A DNA stretch of 64,000 nt from Anaerolineae bacterium (GTDB lineage: Bacteria > Chloroflexota > Anaerolineae > Aggregatilineales > Phototrophicaceae), in the NCBI GenBank assembly GCA_022821805.1, contig JAJECX010000044.1, forward strand, positions 124,001 to 188,000, in the 5' to 3' direction. Both the position numbers and the translations under genes were made by a program. Below the pieces are notes generated by a model. It worked only from the letters and a program-made list of their open reading frames with translations, was not told where the DNA came from and made no database searches. Position 1 is the first letter of the stretch, and every line of letters starts with the position of its first letter. Below are positions 54,253 to 63,365 of the stretch, piece by piece.

Positions 54253-54363
54253 CTGAAACCCTGCAATTGAACGAAGGTAACACATTCGCTGTTCTTTCAC
54301 AACAATAGGCGCAACTTTGTCGCGTAAAACGCTCGATGCGCGAAGAGCGGCCAACGCAATGCT

Positions 54364-55086
54364 TCAGACTCTCGGCCGAAACCGCCTTTCGGAGATTGCC
54401 AGCAGCATGAGGATCAGCCCCGCGAGGACGAATGTGAACGCGGCGAGGGCAAAAGCGGCTTCAACAAAGAGTTGTTCCGGGTACAGGCGAATCAGGCTGT
54501 CAGAGAAAGGAAAGCGCCAAGTTCCCTCGGCAAAGAAAAGCTCGTGAAAGATTTCAAATGCCCGATCCCAGGAAGCTGCGGATAGAACCGCCAGGCAGAG
54601 CAGGGAGAACATTGTGAGCAGGCAGCCTCGTCGTAAGCCAAGGCGAATGTCGGATTGCAAACGCGCGCTGTATCTGCTGGCTAATACCAAGGCGGCGCCA
54701 ATAGCCAAAAGAACAGCCGCTAACGCAAATATGGTTTTTGTAATTTGCTTTACGTCAGCCATGTGACGCAATTCGCGATTGCTAAACAGCGCGCAATCGG
54801 CCGCGCCGGCTTCGATATTCCAGCATCTGTCGCCCGGCAGGCGCAATGCGGCCAGACTTTCAATCGGATCGCCATCAAAAAGGTAGCCGATGGCAATGGG
54901 TCCATATAGAAGGCGATCTTCCAATGTAAATCCGTAGATGTCACTGGGGAAGCTCGGCCGCTGATATGCGAGCTGCAGAAACTGCTCGCTCAATAACAGT
55001 CGAGCGCCCGCGCTGGCCAAGAGAAATGGCACAGCAAGCGCAAAATAGAAGCGTACGATGAAAAGAAGGAATCGCCGGTCAGTCAT
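54364..55086 (-). CDS. DUF1461 (TIGR01906) family integral membrane protein
   Basis: 240 residues from the ATG at 55086, overlapping the upstream gene by 8 nt. Helices at about 8-28, 125-150, 155-175 and 210-232. The family pattern is recognisable: YGFTLEDRLLYGPIAIGYL, NRELRHMADVK, then FHELFFAEGTWRFPFSD and LIRLYPEQLF. The role is unknown; it is widespread in Firmicutes and Chloroflexota. Coupled to the fused spermidine-synthase-like protein. Confidence 0.85.
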   Translation of the reverse strand: MTDRRFLLFIVRFYFALAVPFLLASAGARLLLSEQFLQLAYQRPSFPSDIYGFTLEDRLLYGPIAIGYLFDGDPIESLAALRLPGDRCWNIEAGAADCALFSNRELRHMADVKQITKTIFALAAVLLAIGAALVLASRYSARLQSDIRLGLRRGCLLTMFSLLCLAVLSAASWDRAFEIFHELFFAEGTWRFPFSDSLIRLYPEQLFVEAAFALAAFTFVLAGLILMLLAISERRFRPRV

Positions 55087-56695
55087 CGTCCAATCGAAAT
55101 TCCTCCGCCCGTCCAGCCAGCAAAAAGTCCAGCACGATGGAATCGACCAGCATTTCGACCGGCGCGCGGTCATCGGTGAAGAGGATGTGGCTCTCGCCAA
55201 GCGGCACAATATTGTCCGCCGCCATTGCCATGATTTCATATAGAACTGGATTGACGGAGTCAACCGGGTAGTTGAGGTTTGCGCGCAGGTTGTCCGCCGC
55301 TGTCGGACGAAGCGTCGCGACAAGAATCGTATTAAACGACTGTGGCACATCTATCGCGTGGACGTTGGGAAAAACAGCAAGCAGGGTATGCGAAAGCGCA
55401 TCCACCAGCCGGCGGTCGGTATCCGTCCGTCCCACATTGATGGAGACGACCCCTTCTTCGCTGAGGCGGTTTTTTACTTCGGTGAAAAACTCGACTGTGG
55501 TGAGATGCCAGGGAATGTAAGGCGGCCGGTAGGCATCGACGGCGATTACCGTATAATCACGCGCCATCTGGTTGAGAATAAATCGTCCATCGCCCAAATG
55601 CGTATTGAGCTGCGGCATGGCTTCGGCATTCATGTCGAAGTATCGCGCGCCTACCTCGACGATTTCCGGATCCAGTTCTATCCCGTCGATCCGAATATGG
55701 CTGTAGACTGACGTGTGCTGTCGAGGAATCGTGCCGGCCGCCAAGCCAATCAGCAGCATGGATTTCACTTGGTCGGCGCGATAAGGCGCATTGTTGAAGT
55801 AGGGCGCCGCCAAGAAATAATCCCAGGTCGCGCCGTAAAATATCTCGCTCTCGTGCCATTGACTGTGGACGCCTTGACCTTCGTTGAGGTAAAGATAGCG
55901 ATATCCGGCCGAATCTTCCTGCACCTGGATGTAGTTGTAGGCGCTTTCACCCTCGTATACTAAGTTGGCGTCCTGCGCCGGCTGACGCAAGGGACTTCCT
56001 GTTGCAGTTCCGACGAGTAAGCCCAACAGAATCGGCATACATACATAGGGCAAGGCTGCGCGCGCATTGCTTCTCAAGTGCGCCGCGAACGCCACTGCAT
56101 ATAGAATACCGGCGAATAACAAGAATGTGCGAGTCGTACCAATTTGTGGAATGGTAAGGAGCACAGGCAGAAAGGCGCCTAGTATGCTGCCAAGAGTACT
56201 GATTGCATACACCTGGCCCGCGACCCGGCCGCTAAAGGCGATGTCTGTTACCGCCAGTCGGATCACAAATGGCGAGACAGTTCCCAGCAGCGTCACCGGC
56301 ACGGAAAACAGGATCAGAATGACGATGAACGATCCCAAAGCCAGCGCCGCTTCCGCGCCAAATACAGCCTGAGCCGCTCGTGATATGATGGGGCGAGCGA
56401 GGAGTGGAATCAGCCCGCATAAGAAAGCCGCCCACATGATGAGCTTGAGCAGCAGATCTTCGCGCGGGAAACGGTCAGCCAGACGACCACCAAGGAAGTA
56501 ACCGGCAGTCAGATAAAGCAGCATCAGTCCGATGACATTGGCCCAGACCAGATTGCTATTGCCGAAGACACTGCCGAGCAAGCGAGAAGCCGACAGTTCG
56601 ATCGCCAGGGTTGTCATGCCACTGACGAAGGCGATCAAATACAGATATCGTTTTCTCAGCGTTGAGGAGGGGTTTGCGGCGCCTGCAATTGACAA
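55079..56695 (-). CDS. Membrane protein fused to a spermidine synthase-like domain
   Basis: 538 residues from a TTG at 56695 with GAGG upstream. N-terminal ~230 residues hold about seven helices (GMTTLAIELSASRLLGSVFG near the start). A Rossmann domain at about 255-490 resembles aminopropyltransferases: MLLIGLAAGTIPRQ, IELDPEIVEVGARYF, LGDGRFIL and the altered catalytic region VIAVDAYRPPYIP where spermidine synthase has DSTDP. Such fusions may act on lipids, and polyamine synthesis is not assured. It overlaps DUF1461 by 8 nt; the GNAT gene diverges upstream. Confidence 0.85.
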   Translation of the reverse strand: MSIAGAANPSSTLRKRYLYLIAFVSGMTTLAIELSASRLLGSVFGNSNLVWANVIGLMLLYLTAGYFLGGRLADRFPREDLLLKLIMWAAFLCGLIPLLARPIISRAAQAVFGAEAALALGSFIVILILFSVPVTLLGTVSPFVIRLAVTDIAFSGRVAGQVYAISTLGSILGAFLPVLLTIPQIGTTRTFLLFAGILYAVAFAAHLRSNARAALPYVCMPILLGLLVGTATGSPLRQPAQDANLVYEGESAYNYIQVQEDSAGYRYLYLNEGQGVHSQWHESEIFYGATWDYFLAAPYFNNAPYRADQVKSMLLIGLAAGTIPRQHTSVYSHIRIDGIELDPEIVEVGARYFDMNAEAMPQLNTHLGDGRFILNQMARDYTVIAVDAYRPPYIPWHLTTVEFFTEVKNRLSEEGVVSINVGRTDTDRRLVDALSHTLLAVFPNVHAIDVPQSFNTILVATLRPTAADNLRANLNYPVDSVNPVLYEIMAMAADNIVPLGESHILFTDDRAPVEMLVDSIVLDFLLAGRAEEFRLDDD

Positions 56696-56769
56696 ATTCA
56701 GCCTCGCGGATGCTAGATACTCCGGCCCGAATCAGCGATTCATTATGTGTCGTCGAAAGAGAAAAATCA

Positions 56770-57456
56770 ATGAAGGTAATGATTGGTCGCGCGACGCCCG
56801 AAGATGCGGGCGCAATCGCATCGCTAGCAGCGGAGGCGCTGGCGATGCAAATTGAGGCGGATTCACCGCGTGTTCGCAAGTTCTTGGACGGGGGATTAAC
56901 ATTTGTAGCGAAAACAGATGAGGCGATCGTTGGATTCGCCAGCAGTTTCTTTACGTCGGATCTGATCGGAAGCCGCCGCTTTGAGCTTGATCTCTTGGCG
57001 GTAGCTCCAGGTGCGCGGGGGCATGGCGTCGGCGGCCGCCTGGTTGAGGCAAGTCTCGGCGCCGCCAAAGAAAGCAAGCCAGCGCTCATACGCGCGCTTG
57101 TTCGCAGCAGCAACGGGTCAATGCAGCGCCTGTGCCGTCGTCATGGCTTCACGGCGCCACCGGGCACATGCCGGCTTTTCGTCACGGTTCCGCGCCCGGT
57201 CGTCTGCCAGCAGCGGAATCATGCGGCTTATCTCATACCGGTTGAGACGCTGAATTACAGCGGGATCTGGCTGGAAGGCGAGCTAAGCCAAGAAGCAATC
57301 GATGATGCGCTGTGGAAGGCGTCGCAAAGCGAAGTGTCCACGATCGGCGCGGTGATTCCAAGCGATGCTATACATGCGGTTGATTTGCTGCGCGCGAATG
57401 CATTCAGTAAAGTCGGCGATTATGGCTGGTGGACGATCAATTCAAGAAGCGACTGA
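56770..57456 (+). CDS. GNAT-family N-acetyltransferase
   Basis: 228 residues from the ATG at 56770. The GNAT domain (about 1-130) has FELDLLAVAPGARGHGVGGR, the acetyl-CoA-binding motif A, and IRALVRSSNGSMQRLCRRHG in the second half. About 90 extra C-terminal residues are unassigned, perhaps a second degenerate GNAT-like half. Substrate unknown. It overlaps the 3' end of the sarcosine-oxidase-like gene by 20 nt. Confidence 0.85.
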   Translation: MKVMIGRATPEDAGAIASLAAEALAMQIEADSPRVRKFLDGGLTFVAKTDEAIVGFASSFFTSDLIGSRRFELDLLAVAPGARGHGVGGRLVEASLGAAKESKPALIRALVRSSNGSMQRLCRRHGFTAPPGTCRLFVTVPRPVVCQQRNHAAYLIPVETLNYSGIWLEGELSQEAIDDALWKASQSEVSTIGAVIPSDAIHAVDLLRANAFSKVGDYGWWTINSRSD

Positions 57457-58582
57457 CCTTAAACAGCCGGTCGTTATGAGGCGTTTTGCCATTCAGCGCG
57501 ATGTCGGCGAGCATCTTGCCCACCATGGTGCTGAACTTAAAACCGTGCCCGCTGAATCCTGCCCCAATCACCACGTGCTTGTGTCCGGGATGGGCATCGA
57601 CGATGAAATGCTCGTCAGGCGTCTGCGTATAAAGGCAGATTCTGCTTTCGCGCGTCGGCGCTCTGGCAAGGCCTGGAATATGCGCTCGCAAGAATGGCCG
57701 CAGCGCCTCTATGTTGCTTGCGTCGGGCGAGTAGTCGATTTCGGACAGGCGTCGCCCTGCCGCTCCACCATGAAAGGCGGCTTTGAAGCCCGAGCCTTCA
57801 TGTGACGGAATGCCGTAAAGCGTTTCTGGAAAGCGATTGCTAACGTGGGCGATCCAAACCGGGCAACGTTCCGATTCGTAAAGGGTCATGTTTGCCGGCG
57901 CCATGAAATTAAGTTGACAGCGCAAGACCGTCAGTGGGAGTTCAAGACCGGTCTCGCGCAAAATAGACTTCGCCCAAGAACCGACTGTGATGATCAGATT
58001 AGCGGCGCAAAAGCGCTCGCGCTCAACTACAACTTCAACGCTGTCAGTCTGAATCTTAATGTCTGTTACAGTTGAGTTTTCCGCGATCACGGCGCCAAGC
58101 TTTCGCGCCAGCGCGAGGTGCCCGCGCACTGCTTTGGAAGCTGCGATGTAGCCGCTATCCGGCTGATAAAGGATGCGGAATACTTCCCCAAATCGAAATT
58201 GAGGAAAACGTTGAATCGCCTCGTCTTCGTCCAGGAGTTCGTGGTTGATGCTGCTGGACCGCACGGCATTTATGGTCGCTCGCAGCCTTTCGTCATCGGC
58301 CGGACCAAAATCGATGCCACCCGTTTTGAAGTAGAGCTTTTCGCCGAGTTCTTCTTCGAGCGCGAACCAAAGGGGAAAGGTATCCTTCATTAGCTCGACA
58401 TATTCAGGATGGTCATAGGAATAACGGATTATGCGCGAGTAGCCGTAGGAGCTGCCCTTGCGATGATCCAATTCAAACTGCTCCAGCAGGAGAACGCGTT
58501 GTCCTCGCCTGGACAAGTAATAGGCGGCGGCGCTGCCCATCGCTCCGGCGCCAATCACTATTGCGTCGAATAAATTTGCCAT
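57437..58582 (-). CDS. Monomeric sarcosine oxidase-like FAD amine oxidase
   Basis: 381 residues from the ATG at 58582. N-terminal FAD fold AIVIGAGAMGSAAAYYLSRR, then LLLEQFELDHRKGSSYGYSR. ICLYTQTPDEHFIVD contains the Cys to which FAD is covalently attached in monomeric sarcosine oxidase and N-methyltryptophan oxidase. GAGFSGHGFKFSTMVG closes the fold. It probably oxidises an N-methyl amino acid to formaldehyde and peroxide; substrate unproven. It lies 25 nt from the DUF58 stop and may share its transcript. Confidence 0.9.
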   Translation of the reverse strand: MANLFDAIVIGAGAMGSAAAYYLSRRGQRVLLLEQFELDHRKGSSYGYSRIIRYSYDHPEYVELMKDTFPLWFALEEELGEKLYFKTGGIDFGPADDERLRATINAVRSSSINHELLDEDEAIQRFPQFRFGEVFRILYQPDSGYIAASKAVRGHLALARKLGAVIAENSTVTDIKIQTDSVEVVVERERFCAANLIITVGSWAKSILRETGLELPLTVLRCQLNFMAPANMTLYESERCPVWIAHVSNRFPETLYGIPSHEGSGFKAAFHGGAAGRRLSEIDYSPDASNIEALRPFLRAHIPGLARAPTRESRICLYTQTPDEHFIVDAHPGHKHVVIGAGFSGHGFKFSTMVGKMLADIALNGKTPHNDRLFKVSRFLN

Positions 58583-58607
58583 CGATCTGTCTTTCCTCGC
58601 ATATCGC

Positions 58608-59861
58608 TCACACGGGCCGCTGCTCAAGCGCAGCGGATAGATCATCGTCTTTGCTTATCGTGATTGTCGGGATCTTCGCCAACTGCAACATGCCGCGTAC
58701 AGACTTTGAGTCCCGATCGGCGCTGAATGTCTGCGGATTAACGTAAACGCATATCATGCGAATACCGCGCCGCTGCAATACTTGCGCCTCGTTGATCCAG
58801 TCCTGATCGACTGATGATGTGATAATCATCAGGGTTGCGCCGCGGGTGAAGAGGTGAGTCTCCAAAGAAAGAACATCTTGCAATGTATGATTCGAGGCGC
58901 TGCGCGCCGACGCCAGCGCTTCCAGGATCCGAGTCAACTGTCGATTGCCGCGTTCCGGCTGGAACACCTGTCGATAAGGCGTATAGGCGGCGTAGCCGAC
59001 CACCCGCTCATCGTCCAGGAAGTGCTTCGCCAGTGACGCCGCTATTACGACGCCATACTCTTCTGTTGATGGCGGGATGCGCGCGCTGCCAGGGATGATA
59101 TGCCCGCCCCCATCAAGGCGGCGCAAGCCCGGATCTTCACAGAGCGACTTGGCAGAGAAATCATTAAAGAGCCATATATCCACCAGCGGATCCAACTCGA
59201 ATTCTTTTACCATTATGTTGCCAGTGCGCGCCGTCGACCGCCAGTGGATCCGATTCATGCTGTCGCCGGATACGTAATCACGGATGCTGCTGGCGTTGGT
59301 GGTGATCTGGTGCGTCAACTGTCGCTGGGCATCACCGCCCGAAAGGAAGCCGACCGGCAATATCACCCGATTTATCTCGACTGTCATCGGATACACGATC
59401 AGCCGGTCGGTAGCGCCGACCCGCCGCGGCGCATGGAATAGACCGAAGGGATCGCCGCTCACCACGGTCATTGGTCCCAACTGGAACTCACCGCGTACTG
59501 CGCATACGGTCTCCACTTCCCAGATATATTCGCGATTGCCCACCAGTGTTGGCACGACATGGCTGGCATGATGGCCCGGGAGATTCGAATGGTCGCGTAT
59601 CTCTAGCCAGAGCTTGGGCAGAATGCCGGTCTTGCGAATGCCAAAGGATTCCTGAAAAACGCGGCCGACTTGTGATCTCCGCGTTCGCGTCGTTCGGCGC
59701 AGCGCGATTCCGCGTAAGGAGATCCAAGTCCAAACCAAGGACAAGACCATGACCGCCGCGATCAGATACGCGATGTTGAAGAGATCTGCGCGCCCAGTGA
59801 ACAGAGCGATAAGCAGGCTGAATATCGCCAGGATGTAAAGCGTGTTGCGGCGGTGGGTCAT
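58608..59861 (-). CDS. DUF58 domain protein
   Basis: 417 residues. Two membrane helices at the N-terminus (about 8-24 and 28-50), a beta-rich region, then the DUF58 signature IRDYVSGDSMNRIHWRSTAR followed by GNIMVKEFE. The C-terminal part is von Willebrand factor A-like (VDIWLFNDFS...). Members work with MoxR ATPases in chaperone or maturation roles. It begins 6 nt after the moxR gene, the common pairing, but no transglutaminase-like partner follows. Confidence 0.9.
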   Translation of the reverse strand: MTHRRNTLYILAIFSLLIALFTGRADLFNIAYLIAAVMVLSLVWTWISLRGIALRRTTRTRRSQVGRVFQESFGIRKTGILPKLWLEIRDHSNLPGHHASHVVPTLVGNREYIWEVETVCAVRGEFQLGPMTVVSGDPFGLFHAPRRVGATDRLIVYPMTVEINRVILPVGFLSGGDAQRQLTHQITTNASSIRDYVSGDSMNRIHWRSTARTGNIMVKEFELDPLVDIWLFNDFSAKSLCEDPGLRRLDGGGHIIPGSARIPPSTEEYGVVIAASLAKHFLDDERVVGYAAYTPYRQVFQPERGNRQLTRILEALASARSASNHTLQDVLSLETHLFTRGATLMIITSSVDQDWINEAQVLQRRGIRMICVYVNPQTFSADRDSKSVRGMLQLAKIPTITISKDDDLSAALEQRPV

Positions 59862-59867
59862 GGGTCC

Positions 59868-60866
59868 TTATCGCACGGATGAGCCGGGAACCGGCGTCGA
59901 CTGCAGGATATCCTGCACGATTGCGCGTGAAGTAATGTTCTTTAGTCGCGCCGCCGGACCCACAATGATGCGATGCGCCAGCGTAACTTCCGCGAGCGCT
60001 TTGACATCGTCGGGGATGACAAAATCGCGGCCGCTCATCGCCGCGCGCGCCTGTGCCGTGCGGAAAAGCGCCAGCGACCCGCGCGGGCTGCTGCCGAGGT
60101 AGACATCGCCGTGGCGCCTCGATGCGGTGATGAGATTTATGATGTATTGCTGCACTTCTTTGGCGACATAGACATCTTTGATGAGCTGCTGTACGGCGAG
60201 CAACTCTTTCAAGGTGACGACTTGCTGTTGATTCTGTAACGGATGCTGATACTGCTGCGAGACGAGAATATTGAGTTCGTCCTGCGGCTGCGGGTATCCC
60301 ATCTGGATGCGAATCAGAAAGCGATCCAATTGAGCTTCCGGCAGTGGAAAAGTGCCTTCATATTCGATCGGGTTTTGCGTCGCCATGATCAGAAAAGGAT
60401 TGCTAAGGCGATAGGTGACGCCATCAACCGTCATTTGCCCTTCTTCCATCGCTTCCAGCAAAGCCGACTGGGTCTTGGGCGTCGCGCGGTTAATTTCGTC
60501 GGCGAGCACGGTCTGCGCCATGATAGGACCAGGTCGAAACTCGAATTCGCGTGTTTTGGGATTGAATATCGACACGCCAGTGATATCTGATGGCAGCATA
60601 TCTGGCGTGAACTGGATGCGATTAAATGTGCAGCCGACAGCGCGCGCCAGCGATTTGGCCATCATGGTTTTGCCGACGCCTGGAATATCTTCCAGCAGGA
60701 TATGTCCGCGGCAGAGCATTCCCAGGATCGCCAGGCGGACTTCGTTGTCCTTGCCCAAGATGATCTGCCCGACGCTGTTTGCGATCCGCTCGGATACTTC
60801 TTTGACAGGCGCGGCAGGCTGCCGAACCTGGTTGGCTTGGCTTGTCGTTCTTATTTGCTCGCTCAT
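59868..60866 (-). CDS. MoxR-family AAA ATPase
   Basis: 332 residues. Walker A is [17 protein letters not shown] (59-75), Walker [21 protein letters not shown], and sensor 1 [20 protein letters not shown]. The C-terminal lid carries [16 protein letters not shown]. It is a chaperone-like ATPase that remodels protein complexes, often with DUF58 or VWA partners. A TATACT lies on the minus strand at 60903-60908 without a good -35. Confidence 0.95.
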   Translation of the reverse strand: MSEQIRTTSQANQVRQPAAPVKEVSERIANSVGQIILGKDNEVRLAILGMLCRGHILLEDIPGVGKTMMAKSLARAVGCTFNRIQFTPDMLPSDITGVSIFNPKTREFEFRPGPIMAQTVLADEINRATPKTQSALLEAMEEGQMTVDGVTYRLSNPFLIMATQNPIEYEGTFPLPEAQLDRFLIRIQMGYPQPQDELNILVSQQYQHPLQNQQQVVTLKELLAVQQLIKDVYVAKEVQQYIINLITASRRHGDVYLGSSPRGSLALFRTAQARAAMSGRDFVIPDDVKALAEVTLAHRIIVGPAARLKNITSRAIVQDILQSTPVPGSSVR

Positions 60867-60971
60867 CCACTGGATTCCAAGTAATGCGAATTCATTAATT
60901 TTAGTATAGTCTATTCACCCTTGTAAACATGGGGCGTGTTGCCCAAGTCTAGTTTTTGCCATGCCCACAGC

Positions 60972-60999
60972 TTGCCGTCGGACGCATAGCAAGTATAAT
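60972..60999 (+). promoter_or_regulatory. Predicted promoter of the roadblock gene
   Basis: TTGCCG (60972-60977), 16-nt spacer, TATAAT (60994-60999). The leader to the ATG at 61159 is about 150 nt and includes a small hairpin (GTCTG/CAGAC). Confidence 0.55.
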
Positions 61000-61158
61000 G
61001 AATGCAGTGAGTTGCTATATGGCAGCTTGGCGAATCCTTGGCTTTCGACCTGCAATCTACCGGTAATTCCGCCGCCACCAGATAGTATCATGAGTCTGTG
61101 GTCAGACAATGTTGGTATTTGCAAATGATATGTGTCGACGCCTCAGCCGCGCTTGGTC

Positions 61159-61545
61159 ATGAATACGACGAAGGCTGAGCGAATCAGGGCGCGACTAGGC
61201 GCCTTGCAATCATTGACGCCGGAGTTGGAGGCTGCTGCCGTCATCAGTGTCGAAGGATTAATGATCAGCTCCTGGCTGCCCGAATCGATTGCTGAAGAGC
61301 GAATGGCGGCGATGTCAGCCGCGATGTTGGCGCTAGGCGAACGCATCGCCAGAGATCTTGACCGGGGAGATCTGACGCAGGTGTATATCAAGGGAGAAGA
61401 TGGCTACGTCTTGCTGATGTCTGTAGATGAACGAGCGGTGCTAGCAACGCTTGCGAGCGAAGACGCAAAGCTAGGGCTCGTGCTTTTGGACATGCAGGAA
61501 GCTGTACATGATCTGAAGCAATGGCTTAAACCTGGAAACGCGTAA
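61159..61545 (+). CDS. Roadblock/LC7-domain protein
   Basis: 128 residues from the ATG at 61159; a GTG at 61132 would add nine residues and neither has a strong ribosome site. The fold is shown by LTPELEAAAVISVEGLMISS, an alternating helix-strand core, and VYIKGEDGYVLLMSVDERAV. Bacterial roadblock proteins regulate small GTPases of the MglA type, or sit in signalling complexes. No GTPase gene is nearby. It lies 65 bp before pyrG. Confidence 0.85.
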   Translation: MNTTKAERIRARLGALQSLTPELEAAAVISVEGLMISSWLPESIAEERMAAMSAAMLALGERIARDLDRGDLTQVYIKGEDGYVLLMSVDERAVLATLASEDAKLGLVLLDMQEAVHDLKQWLKPGNA

Positions 61546-61610
61546 GCCTTGTTGGCGCCGTTGGAAGGCTTCTGAGTAGGGGCCGAAGGCGATGGAGATA
61601 GGTTGAACAC

Positions 61611-63269
61611 GTGAATTCTAAACCCAAATATATCTTTTGCACCGGCGGTGTTGTCAGTTCGGTGGGCAAGGGGCTGACGGTGGCGGCGATCGGGCGAATA
61701 CTGAAGGCGCGCGGGCTCAAGGTTGCCATTCAGAAGCTCGACCCATATCTAAACGTCGACCCAGGTACGATGAGCCCGTATCAACATGGCGAGGTTTTTG
61801 TAACTTCGGATGGCGCCGAAACCGACCTGGATTTGGGCCACTACGAGCGCTTCGTCGACGAAAACGTGAGCCGCCTTTCCAATGTTACTGCGGGCCAAGT
61901 ATACCTGACGGTGATTGAGAAAGAAAGAAAAGGCGATTATCTCGGCGGCACCATTCAGGTAGTCCCGCATATCACCAATGAGATCAAACGCCGCATCAAA
62001 ATCGTTGGCAAACAGACCGGCGCCGACGTGGTCATTGTCGAAGTAGGCGGAACCGCCGGCGATATCGAAAGCTTGCCATTCCTGGAAGCGCTTCGACAAT
62101 TGCGCACCGAGCTGAAACGTCACGATTCCTTGTACGTTCACGTTACGTTCTTGCCGCATATCGGCGCCACTGATGAGCTAAAAACCAAGCCGACGCAACA
62201 CAGCGTCCGTGAATTGCGCGGCATCGGCATTCAGCCGAATGTCATAATCGCGCGCGCCGATCACGCGGTGAATGAAGACATCATCAGCAAAATCGCTCTA
62301 TTCTGCGATGTTGACGAAGATGCGGTTATCCCGCTGGAAACAGCCGACAACATCTATGCCGTTCCGCTCATGATTGAAGAAACTGGTCTGGGAGAGTTTA
62401 TTTTGGATCGTCTCAAGCTGAAGGCGGACCCGCCAGATCTCACCGAGTGGCGGCAGATCGTCAGCAAGTGCCGTTCTGCCAATGACAGACTCCGAATTGC
62501 TATCGTTGGCAAATATGTTGAATTGCACGATGCCTATATGTCAGTGAAGGAGGCGATCGTACACGCTGGCATTCAGCATAATCAGGACGTGGAAATACGC
62601 TGGATTCATTCAGGCGAGCTTGAGAAAGGCAAGCGAATCGACGAGCTCGAAGAGCTTGACGGGATGATTGTTGGAAGCGGATTCGGCTATCGCGGCATTG
62701 AAGGCAAAATTATCGCCGCCAAGTACGCGCGCGAGAACAAAGTGCCCTATCTTGGACTCTGCCTGGGAATGCAAGTGATGTGCATCGAATATGCGCGTAA
62801 CGCGCTGGGACTTGACGATGCCAACAGTACCGAGTTTGATGTGAGTACGCCGCATCCGGTTATTGACCTGATGCTGGAGCAGCGCGCGATAGCGGACTTG
62901 GGAGGAACCATGCGGCTCGGCGAGTATCCCTGTGTAATGGCGCCAAATTCGCTGGCTTCCCAAGCCTATGGCGCGGGCGAAGTCATGGAGCGCCATCGCC
63001 ATCGCTTTGAATTCAATAACGATTATCGTGATTTATTTGCGGCGAACGGTGTCTGTTTCAGTGGCATGAGCCCAGACGGAATCCTGGTGGAGATGATTGA
63101 GCTACAAGATCATCCATTTATGCTGGGCTGCCAGTTTCATCCCGAGTTTTTGAGCCGGCCCAATCGGCCGCACCCGCTGTTTTCTGCCTTGATTCAGGCA
63201 TCAGCTGAATACCGCGATGCGCTTGGTCGTTTGCGCGCGCAGTCGTTTCTGGATTTGGACAGAAGCTGA
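61611..63269 (+). CDS. pyrG: CTP synthase
   Basis: 552 residues starting at a GTG, giving KYIFCTGGVVSSVGKGL at the N-terminus. The synthetase half (about 1-265) has KLDPYLNVDPGTMSPYQHGE. The glutamine amidotransferase half (about 285-545) has the nucleophile C384 in GLCLGMQVM, and the catalytic His-Glu in QFHPEF. It aminates UTP to CTP with ATP and glutamine, and is a fixed part of pyrimidine synthesis with upp as salvage. Confidence 0.97.
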   Translation: MNSKPKYIFCTGGVVSSVGKGLTVAAIGRILKARGLKVAIQKLDPYLNVDPGTMSPYQHGEVFVTSDGAETDLDLGHYERFVDENVSRLSNVTAGQVYLTVIEKERKGDYLGGTIQVVPHITNEIKRRIKIVGKQTGADVVIVEVGGTAGDIESLPFLEALRQLRTELKRHDSLYVHVTFLPHIGATDELKTKPTQHSVRELRGIGIQPNVIIARADHAVNEDIISKIALFCDVDEDAVIPLETADNIYAVPLMIEETGLGEFILDRLKLKADPPDLTEWRQIVSKCRSANDRLRIAIVGKYVELHDAYMSVKEAIVHAGIQHNQDVEIRWIHSGELEKGKRIDELEELDGMIVGSGFGYRGIEGKIIAAKYARENKVPYLGLCLGMQVMCIEYARNALGLDDANSTEFDVSTPHPVIDLMLEQRAIADLGGTMRLGEYPCVMAPNSLASQAYGAGEVMERHRHRFEFNNDYRDLFAANGVCFSGMSPDGILVEMIELQDHPFMLGCQFHPEFLSRPNRPHPLFSALIQASAEYRDALGRLRAQSFLDLDRS

Positions 63270-63365
63270 GCGGGCGCATCGCCGCGGGCGCAGTCGCAAG
63301 GGCGGGCTGTCCGGCAAATCAAGTTTGATGGTTCTCCCATATCGTCGTCATAGATGGAATTAATC

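Noticed and set aside
55087-55350. Upstream extension of the DUF1461 frame
   Set aside because: It lies inside the spermidine-synthase-like gene in another frame and has arginine/serine-rich shadow composition; the start at 55086 is coupled to the upstream gene.
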